DNA of 64,000 nucleotides from Natrinema ejinorense (GCF_002494345.1 NZ_NXNI01000001.1:1426001-1490000); one strand, 5' to 3'. Counted from the stretch's first letter, positions 44,347-54,723 are shown. Translations and numbers: made by a program. The notes: generated from the letters alone by a model not told the origin.

Positions 44347-46128
44347 TTACTGCCCCCGAAGGCGCTCGAGTCGCTCGAGCGAGTCGGCGTCCGCGGGGCC
44401 CTTGTCGGACCGGACGCCCTGAAACCGCGGGAACCGGAGCGCGTACCCCGACGAGTACGTCGGCGAGGATTGAATCTCCTCGTAGCCGACTTCGAAGACG
44501 ACCGCGGGCTCGAGGTCGACGTCTTGTCCCTCTTCCGCTGCGATGTGGGGCTCAAGCAGTTCCGTCAGTTCCGCCAGCTTTTCGTCGGTGATTCCGGTCG
44601 CGACCTTGCCGACGGTCTCTAAGTCGTCGCCCGCACGCACGGACAGTTCGAAGGTCCCGAGGAACGTCGCCCGCCGGCCCTCGCCCCACTCCGCACCGGT
44701 AACGACGCAATCGAGCGTCTCGACGTCCGGTTTTCGCTTCCGCCAGTGCTTCCCGCGCCGCCCCGGCGAGTACGTCGAGTCGAGGTCTTTGAGCATGATC
44801 CCCTCGTGGCCGGCCTCGAGGGCGTCGGCATCGATCGACTCGATTTCGTCGGGGTCGTCGGTACGCCACAGCAGGGAAAGTCCCTCGACATCCTCGTCGT
44901 CGACGGCTCCGGAATCGACGTCCGGTTCCATCAGAACCGATCGAAGCCGGTCGTGGCGCGTCGTCAACGGCTCCGCAAGCAGGTCGTCGCCGCCGGCGTG
45001 GAGACAGTCGAAGAAGACCGGCCGGACCGAGACGTCCTCGCGGGCCTTCGCGACGTCGTGTTTCCGGCGGAACCGCTTGAGCACCTCCTGAAACGGTAAC
45101 GGCGAGCCGTCCGCGTCGATCGCGACGACCTCGCCGTCGAGAATCGCGGGTTCCTCGAGGTGAGCCTCGGCGAACTCGACGACTTCGGGCAGCGCGTCGG
45201 TGACCTCCTCCATGTTCCGCGAGAAGACGCGGGTCTCCGCCGTCGCCCCTCCGGAGCCGGCGGGAGCGTGGTGCAACTGCACGCGAGCCCCGTCGTATTT
45301 CCACTCCACGCCGGCCTCCTCCCACTCCTCGAGCGCGTCGGTCACCGTCCCCGCCTGGGCGAGCATCGCCTGGACGGGCCGGCCGACCGCGAGTTCCATG
45401 GCGTCGAGGCCCTCGAGCCCGTCCTCGCGGGCGATCCGTGCGACCTGCCCGTAGTCGTTCGACACCTGCAGGGCGCGCTCGACCCGCTCCGCGGGCACGT
45501 CGAAAGCCTCGGCGATCGCGTCCCGCACTGCTCCCTCGCCGACCCCGATGCGCATCTCCGAGAGGACGATCCGGGCGAGGTAACGCGCCTCTTCGCTCGA
45601 GCAGCGATTGAACAGTCCAAAGAGCAGGTCGACCTTGCGATCCTGGCTCCCCGAGCCCTCGGCGGCGGCGACCTCCTCGAGCGTGTCGGACACCTCGCGC
45701 ACGGTGAGGTCGCCCCCGGTGCCCTCGCTCCCGCTTCCAGCGCCGCCACCGCCGGTGAACGCACTCAGTCCCCGCTGGCCACCGAAGTCGTAACTCGCAG
45801 CCACGTCGCCGATTTCGCCGACAGCTGCGAGGCGGTCCTCGACGTCGCCGGCGCTCACGTTCGTCCCCGCGGCGCGGGCGATCGCCTCGTAACACGCGTT
45901 GGGGCCGATATCCAGGGTCGTCGAGTCCCAGGCCGGAAACACCCGGCCCTGGGCGAAACGCGCGACGATCTCGAGCGTCTGCGGTTTCACCGCATCCTTC
46001 GAGGAACCTCGTTCCTCGCTATCGTCCCCGGCCTCGGCGAGCAGCTCCCGAACGTGAGCGACGATCTCGAGATCGGCGGGTTCGGCCTCGATCGTCCCGG
46101 CGCGGTCGGCGAACGTGGCAAACTCCAT
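44347..46128 (-). CDS. ligA: ATP-dependent DNA ligase
   Basis: It seals nicks in replication and repair. The 593-residue protein has the archaeal replicative ligase layout: N-terminal DNA-binding domain, adenylation domain with KYDG (Lys277 forms the AMP adduct) and OB-fold. The C-terminus is 'GYALRFPRFQGVRSDKG'. A Gly-rich insert (125-140) is unusual. ATG 46128 gives the standard MEFATFADRA start. Confidence 0.95.
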   Translation of the reverse strand: MEFATFADRAGTIEAEPADLEIVAHVRELLAEAGDDSEERGSSKDAVKPQTLEIVARFAQGRVFPAWDSTTLDIGPNACYEAIARAAGTNVSAGDVEDRLAAVGEIGDVAASYDFGGQRGLSAFTGGGGAGSGSEGTGGDLTVREVSDTLEEVAAAEGSGSQDRKVDLLFGLFNRCSSEEARYLARIVLSEMRIGVGEGAVRDAIAEAFDVPAERVERALQVSNDYGQVARIAREDGLEGLDAMELAVGRPVQAMLAQAGTVTDALEEWEEAGVEWKYDGARVQLHHAPAGSGGATAETRVFSRNMEEVTDALPEVVEFAEAHLEEPAILDGEVVAIDADGSPLPFQEVLKRFRRKHDVAKAREDVSVRPVFFDCLHAGGDDLLAEPLTTRHDRLRSVLMEPDVDSGAVDDEDVEGLSLLWRTDDPDEIESIDADALEAGHEGIMLKDLDSTYSPGRRGKHWRKRKPDVETLDCVVTGAEWGEGRRATFLGTFELSVRAGDDLETVGKVATGITDEKLAELTELLEPHIAAEEGQDVDLEPAVVFEVGYEEIQSSPTYSSGYALRFPRFQGVRSDKGPADADSLERLERLRGQ

Positions 46129-46231
46129 CGACGACGTGTATCGTCGCGGGGAGTAAAACGGTTCTGAGACCGATTGCTGATCGTCGCTCGAGTGACGTGC
46201 TTTAAAGACAATCGGCCACCCACTCGGAGGT

Positions 46232-47785
46232 ATGTCAGAGGAGGACCTCGCCGCACGGGTCGCGGACGTCCTGGGGGTCGACGCCGTCGACTTCCGCGAG
46301 CGAGCTGAGGCGGACGCCGAGGTAATCAAAGACGCCGTCGACGAAGGGGTCTTCGACAACCCACAGGCCATCATCGGCCTCGAGTACGAGTTCTACGCGG
46401 TCAAGGCCGACGACTGTGCGTTGCGGCGGGTCCCGCGCCGACTGCTCGAGTTGATCGGATTCGAGAAGGAACTGGGCTTGCACAACGCCGAAATGACCAC
46501 GAGCCCACAGCCGCTAAACGCCCACGGGCTGGCGGCCCAGGAGTCGGAGGTCAAGGCCCGATTGCAGACGGCACTCGACGTGACTAGTTCCGAACGGATG
46601 CGGCTAGTCAGCGACGCGCTCTGGACGATCCCACCCGAAGGCGAGAACGCGGAAACCTATCTCACCGACAGCGTCGAGCGGACGACGACGGACGCAGCGG
46701 GCACTTCGCACACGGTCCACGTCGCGACGAACATGAGCGACTCCGCCCGATATCACGCGATGGCAAACACCGATCAGGCCGACTCCGCGGGGATGCGCAT
46801 CGAGGCCCCACACGTCTCGTTGCAGGGCAACACCGTCATGCCCGAGAGCCTCATCACGTCGATACAGCCCCACTATCAGGTGGCTCACGCCCCCGACCTT
46901 CCCGAGTACTTCAACTACGCGCTCCGGATCGCGGGGCCCCTCCTCGCGCTCGGGGTCAACTCCCCGTTCTTCCCCGCCGACCTCTACGATGACGACGCGA
47001 CTGCCGACGAGATCCTCCGCGACGGCTGGATGGAACACCGCATCAGCGTCTTCGAGACCGTGCTCAACGATCCGACCACCGGAGAAGGGAAGGTCCGATT
47101 TCCCCGCGATCTCGAGACTGTCGACGAGGCGATCGACCGGATCGCCGGCGACGATACCATCGTCCCCATGCCGGTCGACGGCGGCGAACGCTTCGACGAT
47201 CAGTTCCCCCACTTCAGCCGCAAACACGGCACCTACTGGCGGTGGATCCGGCCGGTCTTCGGCGGCCCGACGCGCTCGGCAGCCAACGCCCGCATCGAGT
47301 TCCGCCCGATTCCGTCCCAGCCAACGGTCCGGGACTCCGTTGCCTTCCTCGCCGCGTTCGCCGGCCTGATGGAGAGTCTGACCCGCCTCGAGCACCCCGT
47401 CGTCGAACTCGACTGGCAGATCGCCCGGGAGAACTTCTACGCGGCGATGGTCGACGGGCTCGCGGCCGACCTGACCTGGATCACCAACGACGGCAAGGAG
47501 ACGACCGACAGTCTCGCCCTCTACGAGGACCTGCTGGCTCACGCCGAGGACGGACTCACCAACCGCGGGCTCAGTGACGAGGAGGCCGCGAAGTACCTCT
47601 ACCCGCTCCGACGCCGCGTCCGACAGGTGGTAACACCTGCCAGCTGGAAACGCGAACAGGTCGAGACGGCCCTCGATGACGGCGCGACCCTCGAGGCGGC
47701 GATCACGGAGATGCAACGCGAGTACGTCACTCGACAGTCGGAGACGTTGCTCGAGGGGAGTTTCGCGGACTGGATCGGCGACTAG
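46232..47785 (+). CDS. Glutamate-cysteine ligase family (GCS2-like) protein
   Basis: The 517-residue protein has 'AIIGLEYEFYAVK' (an early Glu cluster) and 'TSHTVHVATNMSDSARYH', 'RIEAPHVSLQGNTVMPE' and 'NARIEFRPIPSQPTVRDSVAFLAA', which fit the carboxylate-amine ligase superfamily of GCS2. It is longer than the classical enzyme. Haloarchaea make gamma-glutamylcysteine, but their proven ligase is a different, shorter protein, so this could be a paralogue with another amine substrate. Divergent from ligA. Confidence 0.6.
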   Translation: MSEEDLAARVADVLGVDAVDFRERAEADAEVIKDAVDEGVFDNPQAIIGLEYEFYAVKADDCALRRVPRRLLELIGFEKELGLHNAEMTTSPQPLNAHGLAAQESEVKARLQTALDVTSSERMRLVSDALWTIPPEGENAETYLTDSVERTTTDAAGTSHTVHVATNMSDSARYHAMANTDQADSAGMRIEAPHVSLQGNTVMPESLITSIQPHYQVAHAPDLPEYFNYALRIAGPLLALGVNSPFFPADLYDDDATADEILRDGWMEHRISVFETVLNDPTTGEGKVRFPRDLETVDEAIDRIAGDDTIVPMPVDGGERFDDQFPHFSRKHGTYWRWIRPVFGGPTRSAANARIEFRPIPSQPTVRDSVAFLAAFAGLMESLTRLEHPVVELDWQIARENFYAAMVDGLAADLTWITNDGKETTDSLALYEDLLAHAEDGLTNRGLSDEEAAKYLYPLRRRVRQVVTPASWKREQVETALDDGATLEAAITEMQREYVTRQSETLLEGSFADWIGD

Positions 47786-47818
47786 CCCCTCGAGAGGGGT
47801 GTGGCAGTAAAAATAGGA

Positions 47819-49216
47819 TTACCGGGCCGGTTCGACGTTCTGGTTCATCCGGAACAGGTTCTCCGGATCGTACTCGGCCTTGATCTCGGCCAGCCGATCG
47901 TGGTTCGCCCCGTAGGCGAGGGTCTCTTCGCCTTCGTCCTCGCTGATGAAGTTCACGTAGACGCCGCCGGTGGCGTACGGAGCCATCGCGTCGAAGAACG
48001 CCCGGGACCAGGCGATGCACTCCTCGTCCATCGCGGGGTCCTCCCAGCGCGTGTGGACGTTCATCGCGTACTCGGCGTCCCGGTGGGGGTACGCCGTCGC
48101 GTCCGTGGGCACGCGCGCCATCGCGCCGCCGAGTTGCCCGAAGAAGATCTCGGACAGCGGCGACGGGAGATCGGCTGCGTGCTCGACCGCGGTATCGATG
48201 GCCTCGTCCGAGAGTTCGCTGAAGTTGTGCGACTTCCAGTAGTTCCGGGCCCCCTCGGTGAGCAGCGGATCGAACGACTGCTGGAAGGCCGCGTACTGGT
48301 GGGGGCCGACGGCATCGGCGATCGGGTCTCCGTACTCCCGGAGCGGAGCCAAGACCTCCTCACCCTCCGCCATGTCACCGGCGTAGAACGTCACGACGAG
48401 GACGACGCCGACGCCGTGGACGTCTTCGGGGAGGAACGGAAGGGGCGGTGCCTTCCGGAGGACGATCCAGGCGGCGGCTTCATCCGGTGCGTCCTCGTTG
48501 AAATCTCGGACGTGCCGGATGACGTCCCGTGCGTCCTCGCCCGCGTAGACGATCGGTCCCGAGAGGATTTCGGGACCGACCTCGTGGAGATCGAACTCGA
48601 AGGAGGTGACGACGCCGAAGTTGCCGCCGCCACCCCGAATCCCCCAGAAGAGATCCGCGTTTTCCGTCTCGCTCGCGTGACGCAGTTCGCCGTCGGCAGT
48701 GACGATGTCCACGGAGCGCAGGTTATCCACCGTCATTCCGTACCTGCGAGTCAGCCAGCCGAAGCCGCCGCCGAGCGTGAGCCCCGCGACGCCGGTCGTC
48801 GAATTGATCCCGGTCGGCGTCGCCAGCCCGAACGTCTGCGCCTCGTGGTCGAAGTCGCCGAGGGTCGCCCCCGGCTCGACGCGAGCCGTCTGCGCCGCCG
48901 GATCGACGCGAACCGACCGCATCGCCGAGAGGTCGAGCATCAGTCCGTCGTCACAGACCGCGTTGCCCGCGATGTTGTGCCCGGCACCGCGAACTGCGAG
49001 CAGCATCTCCTGCTCGCGGGCGAAGTCCACCGCCGCGATCACGTCCGAGACACCCATCGCTCGAGCGATGAGTGTCGGACGCTTGTCGATCATCCCGTTC
49101 CAGATCGCTCGCGTCTCGTCGTAGTTCGGATCTCCAGGACGGAGCAACTCGCCGTGAAGCCCCTCGCGGAATCCGTCTATTGCACCGTCGTCTACGGGAG
49201 TGGTTGTCACTGCCAT
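47819..49216 (-). CDS. FAD-linked oxidoreductase with BBE domain
   Basis: Of 465 residues the FAD-binding part includes 'LLAVRGAGHNIAGNAVCDDG', where the His of GAGHN is the usual covalent FAD anchor, and 'GVAGLTLGGGFGWLTRRYG'. The C-terminus has the berberine-bridge (BBE) segment 'YVNFISEDEGEETLAYGANHDRL'. Such enzymes oxidise sugars, polyphenols or secondary metabolites using O2. Substrate unknown. Upstream 420 bases hold no other gene. Confidence 0.88.
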   Translation of the reverse strand: MAVTTTPVDDGAIDGFREGLHGELLRPGDPNYDETRAIWNGMIDKRPTLIARAMGVSDVIAAVDFAREQEMLLAVRGAGHNIAGNAVCDDGLMLDLSAMRSVRVDPAAQTARVEPGATLGDFDHEAQTFGLATPTGINSTTGVAGLTLGGGFGWLTRRYGMTVDNLRSVDIVTADGELRHASETENADLFWGIRGGGGNFGVVTSFEFDLHEVGPEILSGPIVYAGEDARDVIRHVRDFNEDAPDEAAAWIVLRKAPPLPFLPEDVHGVGVVLVVTFYAGDMAEGEEVLAPLREYGDPIADAVGPHQYAAFQQSFDPLLTEGARNYWKSHNFSELSDEAIDTAVEHAADLPSPLSEIFFGQLGGAMARVPTDATAYPHRDAEYAMNVHTRWEDPAMDEECIAWSRAFFDAMAPYATGGVYVNFISEDEGEETLAYGANHDRLAEIKAEYDPENLFRMNQNVEPAR

Positions 49217-49580
49217 TATCACTCAGTGTTCGTACGCTTCGCTCGGAGATATAGTTTCACATAATCAATAATTATAATAGGTCCGTCGACGGGAGAGACT
49301 CGAGAACAGGGGGGACCACGGGACGGCCTGCGGAGCGGTCCATCTATCCGGAAAACGGTAGCGACACCCGGTGGGGCGAAAGATATTCGGGGAAAACTTC
49401 ATGTGTGGCTCACCGGGTTCTTGATTCGAACGCGTTCGGACGGCTCGAAAGAATCCGCCGGCGGTCACCGCGATCGTGATGGCGATTCCCCCGCTCCTGT
49501 CGTGGATCAGCCGTACGAACCGGGTTTCGGTTCGCCATCGTCCGGGACGTATCGAAAGGATGCGTCGCCGCCCGTGCCAT
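49217..49580. other. Gene-free stretch upstream of the halocyanin gene
   Basis: No protein-like frame. The AT-rich block directly before the BBE gene (about 49250-49280) may be its promoter. Confidence 0.35.
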
Positions 49581-49599
49581 ATTTTAGGCCGGCCAAAAT
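49581..49599. promoter_or_regulatory. Iron-box-like operator 1
   Basis: ATTTTAGGCCGGCCAAAAT is a 19-base near-palindrome (one mismatched pair) of the TTAGGC...GCC-A type bound by DtxR/Idr iron regulators. It lies just upstream of the TATA element. Confidence 0.55.
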
Positions 49600-49610
49600 C
49601 GGAACGTATT

Positions 49611-49636
49611 TGTATATTTAGGCTGGCCTAAAAATC
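49611..49636 (+). promoter_or_regulatory. TATA box overlapped by iron-box-like operator 2
   Basis: TATATTTA (49613-49620) is the TATA box and TTTAGGCTGGCCTAAA (49617-49632) a near-perfect palindrome overlapping it. ATG 49637 follows at the expected distance for a leaderless transcript. A bound regulator would block the promoter. Confidence 0.6.
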
Positions 49637-52105
49637 ATGCAACAGACGCGACGTGCGTGGCTGAAGGGAGGCGGCGCAGCACTCGTGAGCCTCGGGCTCG
49701 CCGGGTGTTCCGAGACGACCGACGGGGAGGACGCCGAACCCGACTCGACCGAAGGCGAGGGGACCCCGGAGTCGCCTGACGAGGAATCGACGATCACCGA
49801 ACCGATCGAGACGGCCGTCGCCGCCGAGTGGAACGCGATGCGAGCCCGCCTGTGGGACGCGCTCGCGGTGGGACGGGCCGGAGAGACCGAAGCCGGCGCT
49901 GCCGTCGCCGAACACACGTTCTCCCGGTTCGAGACCGCCACCGGCGAGTACAACGCCCACGAACTCCTCGAGGAGACCGACGAATCCCGCTACGAGGAGT
50001 TCGAGGAGGCCCTCGGCGAACTCCGGACGGAAGGGCTGGAGCGAGGAGACATCGGTCGCACACGGGAGGAAGCCGTCATCGGAGACGAGCAACTCCGCGA
50101 GGCTCAGCGGGCCCTCGTCGGCGAGTCGGCGTCGCGGGCGTTCGATCTTCAGACGCTCGGGACGACGGTCGCCGATACCGTCGTACTCGCGTCGGCCGGG
50201 GCCTTCGACGCCGCCGAAACCGTCGCGACCGACGCACTCGGGCGGTTCGAGGAGGCGGCCGTCCACGATGCGATCGAAGAGACGGACGGCGACGTCTACG
50301 AGCGGTTCGAAAGCGCCATCGAGAGCGTCGTCACGGCCGCCGAAACCGAAGACGCGGCGGGCGTCCGCTCGAGTGCGAGTGACGCGCTCGCGGCGACCGT
50401 CGACGGCGGCTACGCGCTCGCATCCGCCGAGACGGCGGGTTCCGGGCAGCTCGCTACGTATCAGGCCCGGGGCTGGGACGCCGCTGCGCTCGCGAGCGTG
50501 GGCGGACCGTCGACCGCGTTCGCTCACGCGGCCGCGCTGACCGTCTATCGAGCGCGGGCCCACGACGCGGCGTGGCTCTTCGATCGCGGTCACCCGGACG
50601 CAGCAGCACGGATCGCGGAGAACGTCTTCGCGCACTTCGAGGGCGCTCGCGCACACGAGGCCCTCGAGGAGGCGAGCGAGGACGCCTATCACCGATTCGA
50701 GGAGGACGGTCTGGACGCGCTCGCGACCGCCATCGAGAACGACGACGCGGCGGGAGTCACGAGCGCCGTCGAGACGATCGACGACGGGCTGGTGACCGGG
50801 ATCGACGCCCTGGGGACCGGCGTCGAGCCCGCGTTGCTCGAGGCGGGCTTCTTCAAGGCCCGGATCGAGGACGCGCTGGAACGGTATCGGCTCGGCGAGA
50901 ACGAGGTCGCCGCCGAAACCGCCCGCGGACTGTTCGAGCGCTTCGAGTCCAACGAAGCCGACTTCCACGAGACGCTCGAGGAGACCGACGAATCGCTCTA
51001 CGAGACCTTCGAAGACGAGCATCTGAACGGGATAATCGAGGCGTTCGAGAGCGGCGACGACGCGGCCGTCGACGACCACGCGACCGGGATCCGCGAGCGC
51101 CTCCTCGAGTTCGAGACGACCGCCGGCACGACCGCGCAGGTGAGCGCCGTCGAAAGCGGGTACATGGCCGCCCGTGTGTTCGACGCCGGCGTTCTGGACG
51201 TCCTCGGGGAGTCCGACCGCGCCGAGGCCGTCGTTCGGGACGCGTTCGAGCACTTCGAGAGCGGGGCGGGCGGGTTCCACGAGGCGCTCGAGGACGCCGA
51301 TCACGACCGTTACGAGTCCTTCGAGCGCGCGCTCGGCGACGCTCGAGGCGCCGCCGAAAACGACGGTTCCGTCCCGGAAGCGGCCCGAACGTTCGACGAG
51401 CAGGCGCTCGAGGCGACGTATACCGTCGTGGCGTCCGCCGGTGGCTCGTACGGGGAGGCCGCCGCGTCGATCATGCGGGACGCCTTCGCGGACTTCGAAG
51501 AAGCGCGCGTCCACGAACTCCTCGAGGACGCCGACCGGGAGGCCTACGAGGGGTTCGAAGCGGCGCTCGAGGACTACATCGCCGCCCTCGAGTCGGGGTC
51601 GGGAGTGGACGGGGCCGCCGAAACGTTCGCCACGGCGACGTTGCGGGCGCAGTTCGCCGTCGCCGGCGCGCCCGACGCAGCGCCGGGCGACGACGGCACG
51701 ACCGATTCCGACGGGGAGGCCGACGACGAGCCTGACCTCGAGGGCGGGCCGAACGTCGTCGAGGGCGTTCCCGACGACGCCGACCACGTCGTCGACATGC
51801 AAGCCGTCGCGTTCGAACCGGCGGAGCTCACCGTCGAGCAGGGTGAGACCGTCGCCTGGACGCACGCATCGGGCGAACCCCACTCGGTGTCGGCCTACGA
51901 GGACGGGATTCCGAGCGACGCCACTTACTGGGCGTCCGGTGGGTTCGAAAGCGAGACGGACGCCCGCGAGGGCTGGGAGAACGGCCAGGGCGCAGTCACG
52001 TCGGGCGAGTCGTACGTCCACACGTTCGAGACGACGGGCAAACACGAGTACGTCTGTATCCCCCACGAGGCCGCCGGCATGGTTGGGACGATCGTCGTTG
52101 AATGA
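49637..52105 (+). CDS. DUF5059 repeat lipoprotein with C-terminal halocyanin domain
   Basis: The 822-residue protein begins with a twin-arginine signal and a lipobox Cys24. Six repeats follow (about 93-128, 200-228, 330-359, 432-462, 536-566, 616-645), each of the form RFE...HELLEE-D---YE-FE-AL with an invariant His-Glu. After an acidic linker comes a blue-copper (halocyanin) domain with ligands H749, C807, H810 and M815. The His/Glu repeats could bind iron or heme; the copper centre would carry electrons. With iron boxes in front, a role in iron acquisition at the outer face of the membrane is likely. Known as DUF5059 in haloarchaea from memory. Confidence 0.85.
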   Translation: MQQTRRAWLKGGGAALVSLGLAGCSETTDGEDAEPDSTEGEGTPESPDEESTITEPIETAVAAEWNAMRARLWDALAVGRAGETEAGAAVAEHTFSRFETATGEYNAHELLEETDESRYEEFEEALGELRTEGLERGDIGRTREEAVIGDEQLREAQRALVGESASRAFDLQTLGTTVADTVVLASAGAFDAAETVATDALGRFEEAAVHDAIEETDGDVYERFESAIESVVTAAETEDAAGVRSSASDALAATVDGGYALASAETAGSGQLATYQARGWDAAALASVGGPSTAFAHAAALTVYRARAHDAAWLFDRGHPDAAARIAENVFAHFEGARAHEALEEASEDAYHRFEEDGLDALATAIENDDAAGVTSAVETIDDGLVTGIDALGTGVEPALLEAGFFKARIEDALERYRLGENEVAAETARGLFERFESNEADFHETLEETDESLYETFEDEHLNGIIEAFESGDDAAVDDHATGIRERLLEFETTAGTTAQVSAVESGYMAARVFDAGVLDVLGESDRAEAVVRDAFEHFESGAGGFHEALEDADHDRYESFERALGDARGAAENDGSVPEAARTFDEQALEATYTVVASAGGSYGEAAASIMRDAFADFEEARVHELLEDADREAYEGFEAALEDYIAALESGSGVDGAAETFATATLRAQFAVAGAPDAAPGDDGTTDSDGEADDEPDLEGGPNVVEGVPDDADHVVDMQAVAFEPAELTVEQGETVAWTHASGEPHSVSAYEDGIPSDATYWASGGFESETDAREGWENGQGAVTSGESYVHTFETTGKHEYVCIPHEAAGMVGTIVVE

Positions 52106-52247
52106 CTCTCCCACACTCCCGACGAGGGGAGTCGTCACCGCCGCGGGACGCCGGCCATCGATCGGTCGACGAACCCGTTCGGTCGGGACTCCCGATACCG
52201 AGGGACGGCCGAAAGCGATTAAGTAGCCACGCTCGAGAGGTGTAGGT

Positions 52248-53240
52248 ATGGTAACCTTCCTCTCCGGGGGCACTGGAACGCCGAAGCTGTTAGACGGCGC
52301 TGCAGCCGCGTTCTCGCCGGAGGAGACCACTGTCGTCGCTAACACCGGCGACGACATCGAGATCGGCGGGTTTTTCGTCTCGCCGGACGTCGATACGCTG
52401 TTGTTTCAGGGCGGTGGGATCCTCGACCGAGAGACGTGGTGGGGAATCGACGGCGACACGCATCGGACCAACTCGGCACTGATGGACATCGCGTCGGCCG
52501 CGGGACTCCCCGAAGGGCCACAATACCTGCCCGAGGAGAGGCAAACCGACGGTCGGCGACTCGCGAACTGGCGGCGCTTTTCGGGCGTCGCCGAGTTCAT
52601 GACGATCGGCGACCGCGATCGGGCCGTCCACATCACGCGGACGAGCCTGCTCGACGAGGGCAAGACGTTGAGCGAGGCCACCGCACGGCTCGCGAGCGCC
52701 TTCGGACTGACCATCGACCTCTTCCCGATGAGCGACGACCCCGTCGCCAGCCTCGTCCACACGGACGAGGGACTCATGCACTTCCAGGAGTACTGGGTCG
52801 CCCACCGTGGTGAGCCAGCCGTCGACACCGTCGAGTTCCGCGGCTCCTCGGACGCCGAGCCCGCCCCGGGCGTCCTCGATGCGCTCGCGGACACCGTCGT
52901 CATCGGTCCATCGAATCCGGTCACCAGCATCGGCCCGATGCTCGCGCTGCCGGGGGTGGCGGACAAACTCAGCCAGACGACGGTCGTCGCCGTCTCGCCG
53001 TTTCTCGGCGACGACGCCTTTTCCGGCCCCGTCGGCGACCTCATGGAAGCCGTCAACGCGGAGCCGAGCACGGCGGGACTGGCGACGGCCTACCCGTTCG
53101 CGGACGCCTTCGTGATAGACGAGACCGACGGTGCCGAGTTCGACCGTCCGACCATCGAGACGGACATCGCGATCGACTCCCGCGAGGACGCCCGCCGCGT
53201 GATCCGCGCGGTCGAAACCGCGATCGAGCGAGTGGACTGA
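52248..53240 (+). CDS. cofD: 2-phospho-L-lactate transferase, F420 biosynthesis
   Basis: It transfers the phospholactyl (or phosphoenolpyruvyl) moiety to the deazaflavin FO. The 330-residue protein begins [17 protein letters not shown] with the nucleotide-binding glycine loop and has [16 protein letters not shown], '[11 protein letters not shown]' and '[15 protein letters not shown]', all typical of CofD. ATG 52248 follows a gap; the next gene starts 1 base after its stop, so they are co-transcribed. Confidence 0.95.
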   Translation: MVTFLSGGTGTPKLLDGAAAAFSPEETTVVANTGDDIEIGGFFVSPDVDTLLFQGGGILDRETWWGIDGDTHRTNSALMDIASAAGLPEGPQYLPEERQTDGRRLANWRRFSGVAEFMTIGDRDRAVHITRTSLLDEGKTLSEATARLASAFGLTIDLFPMSDDPVASLVHTDEGLMHFQEYWVAHRGEPAVDTVEFRGSSDAEPAPGVLDALADTVVIGPSNPVTSIGPMLALPGVADKLSQTTVVAVSPFLGDDAFSGPVGDLMEAVNAEPSTAGLATAYPFADAFVIDETDGAEFDRPTIETDIAIDSREDARRVIRAVETAIERVD

Positions 53241-53241
53241 G

Positions 53242-54000
53242 ATGGCCACGAGCATCTCGTTTACGCCGCGGCTCGCCCTCGCCAGCCTCAGCGGCGAGGC
53301 CGATTCCGACTGGGCACGGACCGGCGCGGCGTTCGCGGGCGCTGCGTTCCTCGGCGGGATCGCCCTCGATACGGAGTCGAGAGCGGCCGCTCGAAAACTC
53401 GTCGACCGCGAGCGCACCGAGTTCCTGCCCGAGGACCCCCTCGCTTTCCTCGACCGCGAACTCGAGGCACTCGAGGACGCTCCCATCCAGCCGGCGTTCA
53501 ACGTCCGGAGCGCGACCGCCGAACCGATCGCCGAGGCGGCCCGCGTCTGCCGGGACCGAGGCGCGTATCTCGAGGTCAACGCGCACTGCCGACAGGCGGA
53601 ACTCTGTGCCGTCGGCTGCGGCGAGACCCTCCTGCGAGACGGCGATCGACTCGCTGACTACGTCGCCCGGGCGAGCGAAACGGGGGCACTCGTCGGCGTG
53701 AAAGTTCGCGCGGAGGTGTCCGGCGTCGATCTGCCGGCGCTCTCGCAGCGACTCGAGCGGGCAGGGGCGGCGTTCGTCCACGTCGATGCGATGGACTCCG
53801 AGTCCGTGATCGCCGACGTGGTCGCGGCGACCGATCTGTTCGTGATCGCCAACAACGGCGTCCGCGACGAGGAGACCGTCCGCGAGTACGTCGCGTACGG
53901 TGCCGACGCGGTGAGCGTCGGTCGACCCAGCGACGACCCGGTCGTCCTCGAACGCGTTCGAGACGCGGTGGAGCGGCGGCTCGGGCTCGAAGCGAACTGA
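53242..54000 (+). CDS. TIM-barrel Dus-like protein (MJ0144 family)
   Basis: The 252-residue protein resembles tRNA-dihydrouridine synthases, but in place of the usual catalytic loop has 'VNAHCRQAELCAVGCGETLLRD'. This is the archaeal MJ0144/nifR3-related family found near cofactor genes. 'LFVIANNGVRDEETVREYVAYGADAVSVGRP' is the FMN-phosphate-binding end. Likely a flavin enzyme; reaction unknown. Starts 1 base after cofD. Confidence 0.8.
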   Translation: MATSISFTPRLALASLSGEADSDWARTGAAFAGAAFLGGIALDTESRAAARKLVDRERTEFLPEDPLAFLDRELEALEDAPIQPAFNVRSATAEPIAEAARVCRDRGAYLEVNAHCRQAELCAVGCGETLLRDGDRLADYVARASETGALVGVKVRAEVSGVDLPALSQRLERAGAAFVHVDAMDSESVIADVVAATDLFVIANNGVRDEETVREYVAYGADAVSVGRPSDDPVVLERVRDAVERRLGLEAN

Positions 54001-54215
54001 GACGAGTTAGGTTCGGCCTCCCCCGCTCGCTCGTCGGTGGACCGCTCGAGTTGGCCGGCGGTGAGCGTGTGCGATGGTGCTGGCGAGTGGTGGCTCACAC
54101 TCGCAATGTGCTGTGTTCCCACCGCCGGAGACCGCGGGGAACAGCCACGCCTTCCCACCGACTGTCCGGAGGACACGGCTGTCAGGGGAACGACCTCCGA
54201 CACGTCGGCCGACGA

Positions 54216-54560
54216 TTACAACGGTGCGCCGACCAGCACCAGCTTCGCACGCTCGTCGCCTCGATTGTGGATCTGGCGCGGTTCCTCGGCGTCGAGTCGG
54301 ATCGCCTCGTCGGCCTCGAGCGTAACCGTCTCGTCGGCGTCCGTCAGGTCGACGTCGATCGTCCCTTCGACGACGTAGTAGATCTCCTCCTGGCCGGAGT
54401 CGGCCTCGTCGTGTTCCATCCCCTTCCCGTCGGGCTCGAGTTCGAGGACCGAAATCCCCAACTCTTCGGTCTCGAGCTCGCTCTTGAGAAACCACATGCC
54501 GCCCCACTCGTCGTCGATGACTGACTCCGGGTCGGTCTTCGCAGCGACGTCGTAGCTCAT
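54216..54560 (-). CDS. Single-domain cupin
   Basis: From ATG 54560, 114 residues. GMEHDEADSGQEEIYYVVEG contains the metal ligands His and Glu of the first cupin motif, and 'RQIHNRGDE' the second. No ribbon is attached. It lies opposite to the F420 cluster and interrupts it together with the next gene. Substrate unknown. Confidence 0.8.
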   Translation of the reverse strand: MSYDVAAKTDPESVIDDEWGGMWFLKSELETEELGISVLELEPDGKGMEHDEADSGQEEIYYVVEGTIDVDLTDADETVTLEADEAIRLDAEEPRQIHNRGDERAKLVLVGAPL

Positions 54561-54723
54561 GGGTGATAGTTCTCGCATCGATCCGTAAACCCTTGGGACG
54601 GCGAACCAACAGGACGGGCCGCCGCCAGAGCCCCGATTTCCGATGGGGGGTCCGGATCGATTCGAATCCAATGCGGAAGGCTCTCCCGGCCTTTTTTGTT
54701 CCGGATCGAAAATAGTAGGAACG

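Noticed and set aside
49628-52357. 909-codon open frame antisense to the halocyanin gene
   Set aside because: It is a shadow of the highly GC-biased repeat protein on the plus strand: Arg/Val/Gly-rich without domains, and the plus-strand protein has a clear signal and copper site.
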